Positions 7,950 to 18,388 are shown, counted from the stretch's first letter. The stretch is DNA of 64,000 bases from Brevibacillus_H sp041920465 (GCA_041920465.1 JBHGXW010000034.1:122901-186900); one strand, 5' to 3'. Notes: a model not told the origin generated them from the letters alone. Numbers and translations are program-made.

Positions 7950-8725
7950 AAAAGAAATGGTTGTTTTTCATCGTTCTTGCTGCTCTTCTGCTGATTCCTA
8001 CGATTGCTCTTGCCGCACCGCAGGCACCGGTTGGCGCGAATGATCTTGTTCCGCGGATAGACATTAACATTGGTGGATCAAAAGGAGCGGCAGGCCCTCA
8101 GGAGACGGCTTCCACGGTCAAGATCCTGCTGATGTTGACAGTGTTATCGGTAGCACCGGCGATTCTCTTGCTGATGACTTGCTTTACGCGGATTGTCGTT
8201 GTCCTTTCCTTTGTAAGAAATGCTCTGGCCACCCAGCAAATGCCGCCGAACCAGGTTTTGATAGGATTGGCTCTGTTCATGACCTTTTTTATCATGGCCC
8301 CTACTTTTGGCGAGGTGAACGAAAAAGCGGTTCAGCCTTTTCTGCAAGGAAAAATGACGCAGCAACAAGCGTTTGACGCCGCGGCTGTTCCGTTCAAGGA
8401 GTTCATGGCCAAGCAAACAAGGGAAAAAGATTTGGCTCTGTTTATGCAGTACATGAAGGCACCGCGGCCTAAAACCGTCCAGGATATACCATTGGTTGCC
8501 TTGGTGCCTGCTTATGCCATCAGCGAGTTAAAGACGGCTTTCCAGATAGGATTCATGATTTTTATTCCATTCTTGGTTATCGATATGATTGTTTCAAGTA
8601 TTTTGATGGGGATGGGGATGATGATGCTGCCGCCCGTCATGATCTCCTTACCGTTTAAAATCTTGCTTTTTATTATGGTGGATGGATGGTATCTGATTGT
8701 ACGTTCCTTGTTGGAAAGTTTTTAG
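7946..8725 (+). CDS. fliP: Flagellar export gate protein FliP
   Basis: A 259-residue membrane protein with an N-terminal signal peptide (about residues 1-23, ending ALA) typical of FliP. Conserved segments are ILLLMTCFTRIVVVLSFVR, QMPPNQVLIGLALFMTFF and the C-terminal MGMMMLPPVMISLPFKILLF. FliP pentamers form most of the export gate pore together with FliQ and FliR, which follow. GAGGGGAAGACCT precedes the ATG, inside the end of fliO. Confidence 0.97.
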   Translation: MKKKWLFFIVLAALLLIPTIALAAPQAPVGANDLVPRIDINIGGSKGAAGPQETASTVKILLMLTVLSVAPAILLLMTCFTRIVVVLSFVRNALATQQMPPNQVLIGLALFMTFFIMAPTFGEVNEKAVQPFLQGKMTQQQAFDAAAVPFKEFMAKQTREKDLALFMQYMKAPRPKTVQDIPLVALVPAYAISELKTAFQIGFMIFIPFLVIDMIVSSILMGMGMMMLPPVMISLPFKILLFIMVDGWYLIVRSLLESF

Positions 8726-8789
8726 CGTTCAAAATGGCGAGAAATGGAAAAGTGTGGAGGAAGTTAAGTAGAGAGGAGGGCTGACGGGA

Positions 8790-9059
8790 ATGACACAAGA
8801 GTTGATTTTGCAGATTGCCCAGGGGTCGGTGTACACGATTCTGTTGGTTACTGCTCCCGCATTGGGTGTTGGCTTGATCGTCGGACTTCTGGTCAGCGTC
8901 TTCCAAGCTACGACACAAATTCAAGAGCAAACCCTTGCTTTTATCCCAAAGATTGTCGCTATTCTGCTTACCCTTCTTGTCGTAGGGCCGTGGATGCTGC
9001 GGACATTGGTGGAATTCACCATGAATATTTTCGGCAATCTTCACAGGTTTGTAGGGTAA
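8790..9059 (+). CDS. fliQ: Flagellar export gate protein FliQ
   Basis: An 89-residue protein with two hydrophobic helices (about 14-38 and 52-72). Family motifs are VSVFQATTQIQEQTLAFIPKI and VGPWML. It is a gate subunit of the type III export channel alongside FliP and FliR. AGAGGAGGG lies upstream. fliR starts one base after its stop region, showing tight coupling. Confidence 0.97.
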   Translation: MTQELILQIAQGSVYTILLVTAPALGVGLIVGLLVSVFQATTQIQEQTLAFIPKIVAILLTLLVVGPWMLRTLVEFTMNIFGNLHRFVG

Positions 9060-9060
9060 C

Positions 9061-9840
9061 GTGATGAACATGATCGCTACTTATTTGCCTTACTTCTTGC
9101 TGGTGTTTGTCCGGTTGACTTCCTTCTTTGTTTCAGCACCCGTGTTTTCCATGCGAGGGGTTCCCAACCAATTTAAGGTTGGTTTTGCTTTTCTTGTCGC
9201 TTTGATCAGTTCTTTTTATGTACCGTTTCATAACGATATTCCGCTGGATTTGATGTTTATTGTTTATGTATTGAAAGAAGTTTTCGTCGGCCTTATGCTT
9301 GGATTCATTACCCAGCTGCTGTTTTATGCGGTTCAGGTAGCGGGCGGACTGATCGATATGCAGGCCGGCTTTGCGATGGCAAATGTGATTGACCCGAGAA
9401 CCGGGGCGTATGTCCCGATTACAGGTAACTTTAAAAACATTTTGGCCACGCTGTACTTCTTAAGCATCGACGGACACCACATGCTCATCCGCGGAGTGAT
9501 TGCAAGCTACAAGGCGGTGCCGATTGATAAAATGTGGCTGCCATTCGAAAGTGAAAGTTTATTGACACTTGTCACCAAAGTGTTTTCTCATATGTTTGCG
9601 AGCGCCTTTCTCATTGCGGCGCCGATTGTAGTCGCTTTGTTTCTTGTAGATCTGTCTCTTGGTATTATCGCCAAAACCGTACCTCAATTTAATATTTTTG
9701 TGGTAGGTTTGCCAATTAAAATTCTTGCCAGTTTTTTGATGTTGATCGTTGTGCTGCCGGCATTTTTTGTAGTGCTAAACGGATTGTTTCAGAAATTGTT
9801 TTCGGCTATGTCGGAAATAATGACACTTCTGGGAGGCTAA
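9061..9840 (+). CDS. fliR: Flagellar export gate protein FliR
   Basis: A 259-residue integral membrane protein with about six hydrophobic helices. The segments RLTSFFVSAPVFSMRGVP, GFITQLLFYAVQVAGGLID and QAGFAMANVIDPRTG identify FliR. It completes the FliPQR gate. The start could be GTG 9061 or ATG 9064, which follow the fliQ stop immediately. No strong ribosome-binding site is visible, so translation is probably coupled to fliQ. Confidence 0.96.
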   Translation: MMNMIATYLPYFLLVFVRLTSFFVSAPVFSMRGVPNQFKVGFAFLVALISSFYVPFHNDIPLDLMFIVYVLKEVFVGLMLGFITQLLFYAVQVAGGLIDMQAGFAMANVIDPRTGAYVPITGNFKNILATLYFLSIDGHHMLIRGVIASYKAVPIDKMWLPFESESLLTLVTKVFSHMFASAFLIAAPIVVALFLVDLSLGIIAKTVPQFNIFVVGLPIKILASFLMLIVVLPAFFVVLNGLFQKLFSAMSEIMTLLGG

Positions 9841-9841
9841 C

Positions 9842-10939
9842 ATGATTCAGCAGCACTTATTATTTCCGGTCAATCTGCAATACTTCAATGGAGAAAAAAC
9901 GGAGAAGGCCACCCCAAGAAAGAAACAAGATGCACGCAAGAAAGGTCAGGTGGCCCGCAGCTCCGATCTGGCACCCGCTTTTGGATTGACTGCCATTTTT
10001 CTCGTTCTCTTCTTAAGCGGTTCCTGGATGTTGGAATCATTTCTTGCCATCGTGCGGGAATCCCTTACGAGGTTCACCTTGATGGATGTGAACTACGAGA
10101 ATCTTGGCTTCATCACGAATCAGTTATTGTTCGAATCACTGAAGATACTGGGTCCGAATCTGGGCATCGCTCTGGTGATTTCACTCGCCTCCAACTACTT
10201 GCAGGTGGGGGTGCTGTTCACAACGGAACCATTGATGATGAAGCTGGAGAAGTTGAACCCTTTGGAAGGGGCCAAACGGATTTTCTCCATGAGGACACTG
10301 GTCGAACTCGTGAAATCCATCCTGAAAATAACACTTGGGCTCTCTATCGCCTATCTTATCCTCAAGGATTCCAAAGATGAGCTGATGTATCTCTCTGTTG
10401 AATCCATCCAATCGGTTCTCGTCTATACCGCAGGCAAAGTAGCCAAACTGGGGTTGTTTATCGGGATGACTTTCATTTTCCTGGCCGGTTTGGATTATGC
10501 ATATCAACGTTTCGAATATGAAAAAAGCTTGCGGATGTCGAAGCAGGACATCAAAGACGAGTATAAGAAAACCGAGGGTGACCCGTTAATCAAAGGGAAA
10601 ATCAAAGAGAAACAAAGGCAGATGGCCATGCGCCGGATGATGCAGGAATTGCCCAAGGCGGATGTGGTCATTACAAACCCGACACATTTTGCCGTTGCGA
10701 TCAAGTATGAAGCAGGCAAGATGGCGGCTCCAACGGTTATCGCCAAAGGACAAGATTATCTTGCCTTGAAGATGAAAGAAATCGCGAAAAAAAACCGAAT
10801 TGTCATGATGGAAAACAAACCGCTTGCCCGGGCTCTGTACAGTCAAGTAGAGATTGGTGAACAAATTCCCGAAGAATTGTTTAAAGCGGTAGCTGAAGTT
10901 CTCGCATACGTGTACAAATTGCAAGGAAAAGTTCGTTAA
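9842..10939 (+). CDS. flhB: Flagellar export switch protein FlhB
   Basis: A 365-residue protein. Residues 1-210 contain four membrane helices after the charged entry EKTEKATPRKKQDARKKGQV. The cytoplasmic domain carries the autocleavage motif NPTH at residues 279-282. Cleavage there, triggered by FliK, switches export from hook to filament substrates. TGGGAGGC lies within the end of fliR. The length is typical (B. subtilis 360). Confidence 0.97.
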   Translation: MIQQHLLFPVNLQYFNGEKTEKATPRKKQDARKKGQVARSSDLAPAFGLTAIFLVLFLSGSWMLESFLAIVRESLTRFTLMDVNYENLGFITNQLLFESLKILGPNLGIALVISLASNYLQVGVLFTTEPLMMKLEKLNPLEGAKRIFSMRTLVELVKSILKITLGLSIAYLILKDSKDELMYLSVESIQSVLVYTAGKVAKLGLFIGMTFIFLAGLDYAYQRFEYEKSLRMSKQDIKDEYKKTEGDPLIKGKIKEKQRQMAMRRMMQELPKADVVITNPTHFAVAIKYEAGKMAAPTVIAKGQDYLALKMKEIAKKNRIVMMENKPLARALYSQVEIGEQIPEELFKAVAEVLAYVYKLQGKVR

Positions 10940-10956
10940 GGGAAGGAGGAGACGAC

Positions 10957-12990
10957 ATGAGGACCAAAGAAATTGGTATTATTTTATTCGTCATTAGCAT
11001 TGTAACCATGATGGTGATTCCATTACCGCCCGGTTTACTCGATTTTTTGCTGATTATTAACATTGGGCTGGCATTAACCATCCTGCTCGTCTCTATGAAT
11101 ACCCAGGAGGCCTTGCAATTTTCCATTTTCCCGACATTACTTTTGATTACTACCTTGTTTCGACTGGCCCTAAACGTTTCGACTACACGAAATATCCTCT
11201 CTAGCGGAGAGGGCGGAAAGGTAATCGAAACGTTTGGGAGTTTCGTTGTTGGCGGAAATCCAGTCGTCGGATTTGTTGTCTTTCTCATTCTGATTATTAT
11301 TCAATTTATCGTCATTACCAAAGGTTCCGAACGCGTGGCGGAGGTAGCAGCCCGTTTTACACTGGATGCAATGCCTGGAAAACAAATGAGTATTGATGCC
11401 GATTTGAATGCCGGCATGATCACCGAAGCGGAAGCGAGAAGCCGCCGTCAAAAAATCGAACGGGAAGCTGATTTCTACGGAGCGATGGACGGGGCGAGCA
11501 AATTCGTAAAAGGGGATGCCATCGCCGGTATTGTTATCTTCATTATCAATATTATCGGCGGTTTCATTATCGGGATTGCGATGATGAAAATGGATTTTTC
11601 CGATGCTGCTTCTCATTTTACCAAGCTTTCTATCGGGGATGCGCTTGTCAGCCAGATACCTGCCCTCTTAATCTCCACCGCAACAGGTATTATTGTGACC
11701 CGCGCTGCTTCAGAAGGCGGTCTGGGACAAGACATCGTCAATCAAATCTTTAACAACCCGCGCATTCTCTTTATTGTATCCGGTCTGATTGGTTTTCTCG
11801 GTTTATTCACGCCGATTGGGCTTGTGGCCACGTTGCCGGTTTCGGCCATCCTCGCGTACTTTGCGTATCGAATGAATCGCCGCCAGCAGACACAGATGGT
11901 CGAATCCATCCAACAGGAGGAAGAGCAGCAGATCGAAGAGGTCCGAAGTCCGGAAAGTGTTGTCAGCCTATTGCATGTTGACCCAATCGAGTTTGAGTTT
12001 GGATATGGACTCATTCCCTTGGCAGATGCCAAGCAGGGAGGCGACCTGTTAGACCGGGTTATCATGATTCGCCGGCAATGTGCACTTGAGTTGGGGATTG
12101 TCGTACCGGTCATTCGGATACGCGACAACATTCAATTGCGTCCGAATGAATACGTGATCAAAATTAAAGGCAACCAGGTAGCGAAAGGCGAAATCCTGCT
12201 GGATCACTATCTGGCGATGAGCCCAGGCTATGACGATGAATCCGTTGTTGGTATTCCAACTGTGGAACCTGCGTTTGGATTGCCGGCATTATGGGTAACA
12301 GAGGAAAATAAGGAGATTGCCGAACTTTCCGGGTATACTGTCGTCGATCCGCCATCAGTAGTGGCCACCCACCTGACAGAAATCATCAAGCGCCATGCAC
12401 ACGAACTCTTGGGACGACAAGAAACCAGAGCGCTGCTTGATAACGTGCGTGAAACAGTCCCTGTGCTGGTGGATGAGTTAATCCCGGGAATGCTTTCCAT
12501 TGGCGATCTGCAAAAGGTTTTACAGAATTTGTTGAAGGAGAAAATCTCCATCCGCAACTTAACCGTCATCTTGGAAGCACTGGCTGATCATGCGATGTTT
12601 ACCAAAGATCCCGATGTGCTGACCGAGTATGTAAGACAAGCTTTATCGCGGCAGATCACGCTGCAGTACACGGAACCGGGGGCTCCATTGCGGGTAATAA
12701 CTGCCGGACCTGGACTGGAAAAAGCGATCTCGGAAAGAATCGAACAATCCGAACATGGCAGTTATCTGGCGATGGACCCGGAGACTTCTCAAGTGATTTA
12801 TCAAAACTTGTCAGAACAAATCAGCAAAATGGTGAATGCAGGGCAGCAACCGATCCTGCTCTCATCACCTGCGATCCGAATGTATCTGCGACAACTGCTG
12901 GAACGTATGATGCCGGATATTCCGGTCATTTCTTATAATGAATTGGAGCCAAGCGTTGAAGTCCAAAGTGTAGGGATGGTGAACTTGTGA
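10957..12990 (+). CDS. flhA: Flagellar export component FlhA
   Basis: A 677-residue protein matching the B. subtilis length. The N-terminal half has about eight membrane helices and the FHIPEP loop region (ALNVSTTRNIL; RVAEVAARFTLDAMPGKQM). The C-terminal half is the cytoplasmic nonamer-ring domain that docks export chaperones. AAGGAGGAGACGAC precedes ATG 10957. The TGA stop overlaps the flhF start. All conserved blocks are present. Confidence 0.98.
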   Translation: MRTKEIGIILFVISIVTMMVIPLPPGLLDFLLIINIGLALTILLVSMNTQEALQFSIFPTLLLITTLFRLALNVSTTRNILSSGEGGKVIETFGSFVVGGNPVVGFVVFLILIIIQFIVITKGSERVAEVAARFTLDAMPGKQMSIDADLNAGMITEAEARSRRQKIEREADFYGAMDGASKFVKGDAIAGIVIFIINIIGGFIIGIAMMKMDFSDAASHFTKLSIGDALVSQIPALLISTATGIIVTRAASEGGLGQDIVNQIFNNPRILFIVSGLIGFLGLFTPIGLVATLPVSAILAYFAYRMNRRQQTQMVESIQQEEEQQIEEVRSPESVVSLLHVDPIEFEFGYGLIPLADAKQGGDLLDRVIMIRRQCALELGIVVPVIRIRDNIQLRPNEYVIKIKGNQVAKGEILLDHYLAMSPGYDDESVVGIPTVEPAFGLPALWVTEENKEIAELSGYTVVDPPSVVATHLTEIIKRHAHELLGRQETRALLDNVRETVPVLVDELIPGMLSIGDLQKVLQNLLKEKISIRNLTVILEALADHAMFTKDPDVLTEYVRQALSRQITLQYTEPGAPLRVITAGPGLEKAISERIEQSEHGSYLAMDPETSQVIYQNLSEQISKMVNAGQQPILLSSPAIRMYLRQLLERMMPDIPVISYNELEPSVEVQSVGMVNL

Positions 12991-14291
12991 TGCGAGTGAA
13001 GCGATACGTGGTTGACTCCATGCCTGACGCTCTTGAAAAAATTCGCGTAGACCTTGGGAAAGACGCAATCATCCTGAATACAAAACCGATTAAGACCGGT
13101 GGCTTCTTCGGCTTGTTTGGCAAACAGCAAATTGAGGTAATCGCCGCTTCAGACGAAAAAGCACCAAGCGAACGGGAGCAAAGAACGGTAACCCTCACAT
13201 CAGAGAGACCAAGGGTTGCAGTCAGCACTCAGTCGGTAAAACAAGCCTATCAACGAAATCAGATGGCTGATCAAGCCCCCGTTTCCCAGATTGAACCGAA
13301 AGAGCGGCCGAAGCCGATTGAAGCAGCTGCCCCGGCAGCGGCGGAGACAATAAAGACAGCAAAGCCCCAACCAGCAAGTGTACCTTCTCCGCAAGCCGTG
13401 CTTCCGTCCGGTGAAATTGTGGAAGAATTACGGGATATGCGTCAGATGTTTCAGAAACTGTTGATCCAGTCTGACTCGGGGCACTACCTGCCGGAAAGTT
13501 TTTCAAAAGTAAAGGATCGTCTTATCTCCCAGGAAATTGAGGAAGAGATCGTCAGTAATATCATGGCTAGGCTTCTGAAGCAGCTTGATCAGCCTCATGA
13601 GTACCCGGAAGCAGAGGTATTTGATCATACCCGTACGATCATCAAGGATATTTTGCAAAGAGGGACGAACAGCCCCGCCAAAATATCAAGATCTGTCAAG
13701 CAAGCTTACTTTTTCGGTCCGACAGGTGTCGGGAAAACAACGACGATTGCCAAGCTTGCCGCGGAATGTATGCTGAAAGAAAAGCGGAAAGTTGGTTTTA
13801 TCACATCCGATACGTATCGGATTGCCGCTGTTGACCAGTTGAAAACATATGCCAATATCTTGAATGTTCCGTTGGAAGTTGTTTTTTCGCCAAAAGAGGT
13901 GGAACAAGCCATGGAACGCTTGAGCGGCTGCGATTTAATCCTGATTGATACGGCAGGCCGTAACTACCGCAATGATGAGTATGTAAAAGGGATGAAAGAA
14001 TTCCTTCGCTTTGGTGAAACCAGCGAGAACTATCTCGTCTTGAGCCTGAGTACCAAATACTCCGACATAAAGTCCATTGTCACCAACTTTGCCGACGTGC
14101 CCTCAGCCAAAGCTATATTTACGAAGGCGGATGAGACCGAAACTTATGGCTCCATCCTGAATATCGTCCACCAATTTGATTTCGCTCTGTCCTATATCAC
14201 GACAGGACAGAACGTGCCCGATGATATTCTGGTAGCCACACCCGAGATGGTAGCCAAAATGATTCTAGGAGAAGAGACATATGGTGCATGA
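12990..14291 (+). CDS. flhF: SRP-type GTPase FlhF
   Basis: A 433-residue protein. ATG 12990 overlaps the flhA stop (TGATG); GTG 12987 is a less likely alternative. It has an N-terminal basic B domain (MRVKRYVVDSMPDAL), a variable A/P/Q-rich linker (about 65-135), and an SRP NG GTPase domain with P-loop GPTGVGKTT near residue 243, DTYRIAAVDQLKTYA, and DTAGR. FlhF sets flagellar position and number and works with the ATPase FlhG, encoded next with an 11-base overlap. Confidence 0.96.
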   Translation: MRVKRYVVDSMPDALEKIRVDLGKDAIILNTKPIKTGGFFGLFGKQQIEVIAASDEKAPSEREQRTVTLTSERPRVAVSTQSVKQAYQRNQMADQAPVSQIEPKERPKPIEAAAPAAAETIKTAKPQPASVPSPQAVLPSGEIVEELRDMRQMFQKLLIQSDSGHYLPESFSKVKDRLISQEIEEEIVSNIMARLLKQLDQPHEYPEAEVFDHTRTIIKDILQRGTNSPAKISRSVKQAYFFGPTGVGKTTTIAKLAAECMLKEKRKVGFITSDTYRIAAVDQLKTYANILNVPLEVVFSPKEVEQAMERLSGCDLILIDTAGRNYRNDEYVKGMKEFLRFGETSENYLVLSLSTKYSDIKSIVTNFADVPSAKAIFTKADETETYGSILNIVHQFDFALSYITTGQNVPDDILVATPEMVAKMILGEETYGA

Positions 14292-15150
14292 TCAGGCTGA
14301 ACAACTGCGAGAACGACTGCAACGTCGCCATCAGACAAGGCCTACGCGTTTGATCACTGTTACAAGCGGAAAAGGTGGAGTTGGGAAATCAAACTTCACG
14401 CTGAATTTTGCGCTGGGCCTGATCGAAAGAGGGCAAAAAGTTATCATCTTTGACGTTGACTTGGGGCTGGCTAACTTGGATGTATTGATGGGGATTACGG
14501 CGAAAAACCATATCCTCCATCTGCTTGAACAGAACAAATCAATCTGGGATATTATCGAAAAAGGACCGAATGGACTGGAATTTATCGCCGGAGGTTCAGG
14601 TTTTACGCAAATTCTGCAGTTGGATGAAGGAAAATTGAACAAGTTATTGGATCAGTTCTCGCAACTGCAAGGATATGCAGATACCGTTTTTTTTGACACG
14701 GGAGCGGGAATATCGAATGAATCACTTCGTTTCATGCTCTCGGCTGACGAAATACTGCTCGTTACGACACCCGAGCCTACTGCCATAACGGATGCATATG
14801 CCGTCATCAAAATGATTCACTCAAGAAATCCGCAGGCCAAAATTCGCATTATCATCAACAGGGTAGGGTCTAATCAAGAAGGAAAGGCAACTGCCGATAA
14901 ACTGACCATGGTGGCCAAACGGTTTTTGGAGATGGATTTGGAGACACTTGGCTTCGTTCCGGACGATACCAACGTGATGAAAGCTGTCAAGAAGCAGCAC
15001 CCGTTTCTTTTAGCCTATCCTAGCTCTCAGGCTTCCAGGGGAATTCGAGAGGTGGTAGATCGATTTCTCGGAGCAACCACAGAGGAAAGAACTTTCCCAT
15101 CTGGTGGATTTAGAGGATTCCTTTCCCGAATGAAAAACATGATCCGATAA
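14281..15150 (+). CDS. flhG: MinD-like ATPase FlhG (YlxH)
   Basis: A 289-residue deviant-Walker ATPase. The SGKGGVGKSN motif is near residues 29-38, with DVDLGLANLDVLMG as the switch region and DTGAGISNESLRF after it. A C-terminal amphipathic helix (GFLSRMKNMIR) probably targets membrane. FlhG stimulates FlhF GTPase activity and limits or patterns flagella. It starts inside flhF with CTAGGAGAAGAG as ribosome-binding site. Soj/ParA is excluded by context. Confidence 0.95.
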   Translation: MVHDQAEQLRERLQRRHQTRPTRLITVTSGKGGVGKSNFTLNFALGLIERGQKVIIFDVDLGLANLDVLMGITAKNHILHLLEQNKSIWDIIEKGPNGLEFIAGGSGFTQILQLDEGKLNKLLDQFSQLQGYADTVFFDTGAGISNESLRFMLSADEILLVTTPEPTAITDAYAVIKMIHSRNPQAKIRIIINRVGSNQEGKATADKLTMVAKRFLEMDLETLGFVPDDTNVMKAVKKQHPFLLAYPSSQASRGIREVVDRFLGATTEERTFPSGGFRGFLSRMKNMIR

Positions 15151-15183
15151 TTAGTGTACAATTAAGGAAGGAAGCTGCAGAAC

Positions 15184-16278
15184 ATGGAGAAAATTCGAGT
15201 TCTTATAGTTGACGATTCCGCCTTCATGCGCAAGGTGATAGATGATCTTCTTTCAGCTGACCCCGAAATTGAAGTAGTTGACCGCGCGAAAAACGGACTC
15301 GAATGTATTAAAAAAGTGAAGGAACTGAAACCGGACGTCGTTACGCTTGATATCGAAATGCCCGTGATGAATGGACTGGAAGCATTGGAGCAGTTGATGA
15401 AAAACCATCCCTTGCCAGTCGTCATGCTGAGCAGCTTAACACGGGAAGGGGCAGAAGCTACGATCCGGGCTTTGGAACTGGGAGCGTTCGATTTTGTGGC
15501 TAAACCTTCTGGTCCAATCTCATTAGATATTCATAAAGTGGCGGACAAAATCCTGGAACGGGTGAAAGCAGCGGCATCAGCGAAAACCAGAATTTCTAGG
15601 ATTCGGCTTGCCGCCGCTTCCCTTCCTCCGCAACCAAAAGCAACTCCATCTATGCTGGAAGCCAAGGCTCCGTCCAAACCATCTATGATGAAAGGAGCGT
15701 ACAGCTCCAAACTTGTGGCGATAGGAACTTCGACAGGCGGACCCAAAGCGCTGCAAACCGTTTTATCAGGCTTGCCGGCTTCGTTTGATGCCTCCATCGT
15801 GATTGTCCAGCATATGCCGCCGGGATTTACGAAATCTCTTGCCCAGCGTTTGGATACCCTTTGCGCTATCCGCGTGGTTGAAGCGGAAGATGGGCAAGTA
15901 CTCGAAAGCGGTACAGCGTACATAGCACCTGGCGGATATCATATGGAGATAGCCCCATATACAGGAAATCGTCTGCAAGTTCGCTTGAACAAGGATGATC
16001 CTCGCAACGGACACAGACCGTCCGTCGATACCTTGTTTGAATCAATAGGCGATCTGGCTCAAGTAGAAAAATGGGTGGTCATTATGACCGGGATGGGAAA
16101 CGATGGCACCAAAGGATTGAAACAAATCAAAGAAAAAGGACAAGCAGTAAGCGTCATCGAAGACGAGTCAAGTTGTGTAGTTTTCGGTATGCCGCGGGCA
16201 GCCATTCAGGCTGGATTGGCTGATAAAGTTGTACCGCTTGATAAAATAGCTGAAACGCTTGTTCGTCTTGTTAACTGA
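15184..16278 (+). CDS. cheB: Chemotaxis methylesterase CheB
   Basis: A 364-residue two-domain protein. The receiver domain has D10-D11 and phosphoacceptor D56. A linker (about 130-170) leads to the methylesterase domain with catalytic S183 (GTSTGGP), H210 (VQHMPPGFT) and D307 (MGNDGT). It removes methyl groups from receptor glutamates for adaptation. GAAGGAAGC lies upstream. It starts 33 bases after flhG and precedes cheA. Confidence 0.97.
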   Translation: MEKIRVLIVDDSAFMRKVIDDLLSADPEIEVVDRAKNGLECIKKVKELKPDVVTLDIEMPVMNGLEALEQLMKNHPLPVVMLSSLTREGAEATIRALELGAFDFVAKPSGPISLDIHKVADKILERVKAAASAKTRISRIRLAAASLPPQPKATPSMLEAKAPSKPSMMKGAYSSKLVAIGTSTGGPKALQTVLSGLPASFDASIVIVQHMPPGFTKSLAQRLDTLCAIRVVEAEDGQVLESGTAYIAPGGYHMEIAPYTGNRLQVRLNKDDPRNGHRPSVDTLFESIGDLAQVEKWVVIMTGMGNDGTKGLKQIKEKGQAVSVIEDESSCVVFGMPRAAIQAGLADKVVPLDKIAETLVRLVN

Positions 16279-16296
16279 TTGGGAGGTGGCTCGAAA

Positions 16297-18375
16297 ATGG
16301 ATATGAATCAATACTTGGACATGTTTATCGAAGAATCAAAGGAACATTTGCAGGCCATTAACGCGAACCTGTTGCTTCTGGAAAGCGACCCGGAAAGCAT
16401 TCAAATCGTTAATGAAATTTTCCGCTCGGCCCATACTTTGAAAGGGATGGCAGCTACCATGGGATTTGAAGACATGGCCAGTCTTACCCACGAGGCGGAG
16501 AATGTTCTTGATCTGATCCGCAATCATAAGCTGAAAATTAACAGTGACATCATGGACGTAATTTTCCAGTCCGTCGATTTGATTGAAGGCATGGTGTATA
16601 ACATCATTGATGGCGGCGATGGTTCAGCAGACGTATCCGAACCTGTAAGCAAACTGCGTGCAATTGTTTCCGGAGATTTGAAAGCAGTAACTGCTTCATC
16701 TTCCTCACCATCCCAAGAAAAAATTCAGAACAATACTGATAAAACACCGGATGAAGCGGCAGCCAGCAATCAAGCCCAACGCTCCATTGATCATTGCAAT
16801 CTTGACGAATTTGCCCTTACCGTGATAAAGCAATCCAAAGATTCCGGACACAACATTTTTTGGATTAAAGTTGTACTTCGGGATGATTGCTTGTTGAAAG
16901 CAGCCCGGGCTTACATGGTTTTTGACAATTTGGAATCGTTGGGTGAAGTGATCAAGTCAAAACCTTCAGTTGAAGATATTGAGAACGAGCGATTTGACTA
17001 TGAGTTTGAGATTGTGTTTGTCACCGCAAAAACAATGGATGAAATCCGGAAAACAATTGAAAACGTGTCAGAAATCAAAGAAGTGATGATCGAGCAAATC
17101 GATTTAAGCCATGTGGAGGAAGAAGAGAAAGCTACGAAACAAGAGATTGCTGCTGCGACGGCTGCTCCGCAAAAACAACAGGCGGATAACACCCCTCAAG
17201 CTCAAACTGCCAAAAAAATAGCCACCTCCAAAACGATTCGGGTTGACATTGAACGTCTTGATATCCTGATGAACCTGTTCAGTGAGTTAGTCATTGACAG
17301 AGGCCGTCTCGAGCAATTGGCTCGAGAATCCGGCAAGAGCGAATTGCAGGAAACGGTTGAGCATATGAGCCGGATCAGCGGTGACTTGCAAAACATTATC
17401 CTGACCATGCGCATGGTGCCGGTCGAACAGGTATTTAACCGATTCCCGCGAATGGTTCGCGACTTAGCGAAAGAATTAAACAAAAAAGTAAACCTTGAGA
17501 TCTTCGGCGCTGAAACGGAATTGGACCGTACTGTTATCGATGAAATCGGTGATCCGTTGGTGCATCTCCTGCGCAATTCGATCGACCATGGTGTGGAATC
17601 TCCAACCGAACGTCGCCTTGCCGGCAAGCCGGAAGAAGGCACTGTCCAATTGAAGGCTTATCACAGCGGTAACCACGTTTTCATTGAAGTGCGCGACGAT
17701 GGAAAGGGCATCAATAAAGAGGTTGTGCTGAGAAAAGCAATCGAACGGGGTATTGTCAATCCGCTCAATGCTGACAACTTAAGCGATAAGCAAATTTATG
17801 AATTGTTGTTTGCTTCTGGTTTAAGCACTGCTGAAAAAGTAACGGACATCTCAGGCCGCGGTGTCGGACTTGATGTTGTGAAAACCAAAATAGAGTCCTT
17901 GGGCGGCTCCGTCAGCGTAGACTCCAATCCGGGCAAAGGAACAACCTTCTTGATTCAGCTTCCGTTAACCTTGTCTATCATCTCCGCGATGCTGGTGCAA
18001 ATAGAGAATGAGAAGTATGCCGTACCGCTCAGTTCGATCATTGAAACTGCCGTATTCCGCCAAGATGAGATCATGATGGCTCATCGCCAGAAGGTAATCG
18101 ATTTCCGTGGAAAGGTCGTACCGTTAGTGTCGCTCAAAGACACTTTCAACATTCCAGATAACGGCATTCAAAAAGATGATGAGGTAGCCGTAGTCATCGT
18201 GCGCAAAGGCGAAAAAATGGCCGGCCTGATTGTAGATTCTTTCATTGGCCAACAGGAAATCGTCTTGAAATCACTAGGCAAATATCTGGTTAATGTATTT
18301 GCGATCTCCGGCGCTACCATTCTTGGAGATGGACAAGTAGCACTTATTATCGACTGCAACGCGCTTATTAAATAA
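16297..18375 (+). CDS. cheA: Chemotaxis histidine kinase CheA
   Basis: A 692-residue kinase. ATG 16297 has GGGAGGTGG 8 bases upstream. The P1 Hpt domain carries H46 (SAHTLKGMA). P2 CheY/CheB docking is about 168-275, followed by a Gln/Ala linker, P3 dimerisation helices (about 310-380), P4 ATPase with N box HLLRNSIDHG, G1 RDDGKGIN and G2 GRGVGLDVV, and P5 CheW-like domain (about 555-690). It phosphorylates CheY and CheB. Length is close to B. subtilis CheA (672). Confidence 0.98.
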   Translation: MDMNQYLDMFIEESKEHLQAINANLLLLESDPESIQIVNEIFRSAHTLKGMAATMGFEDMASLTHEAENVLDLIRNHKLKINSDIMDVIFQSVDLIEGMVYNIIDGGDGSADVSEPVSKLRAIVSGDLKAVTASSSSPSQEKIQNNTDKTPDEAAASNQAQRSIDHCNLDEFALTVIKQSKDSGHNIFWIKVVLRDDCLLKAARAYMVFDNLESLGEVIKSKPSVEDIENERFDYEFEIVFVTAKTMDEIRKTIENVSEIKEVMIEQIDLSHVEEEEKATKQEIAAATAAPQKQQADNTPQAQTAKKIATSKTIRVDIERLDILMNLFSELVIDRGRLEQLARESGKSELQETVEHMSRISGDLQNIILTMRMVPVEQVFNRFPRMVRDLAKELNKKVNLEIFGAETELDRTVIDEIGDPLVHLLRNSIDHGVESPTERRLAGKPEEGTVQLKAYHSGNHVFIEVRDDGKGINKEVVLRKAIERGIVNPLNADNLSDKQIYELLFASGLSTAEKVTDISGRGVGLDVVKTKIESLGGSVSVDSNPGKGTTFLIQLPLTLSIISAMLVQIENEKYAVPLSSIIETAVFRQDEIMMAHRQKVIDFRGKVVPLVSLKDTFNIPDNGIQKDDEVAVVIVRKGEKMAGLIVDSFIGQQEIVLKSLGKYLVNVFAISGATILGDGQVALIIDCNALIK

Positions 18376-18388
18376 GGAGGGAACAAGA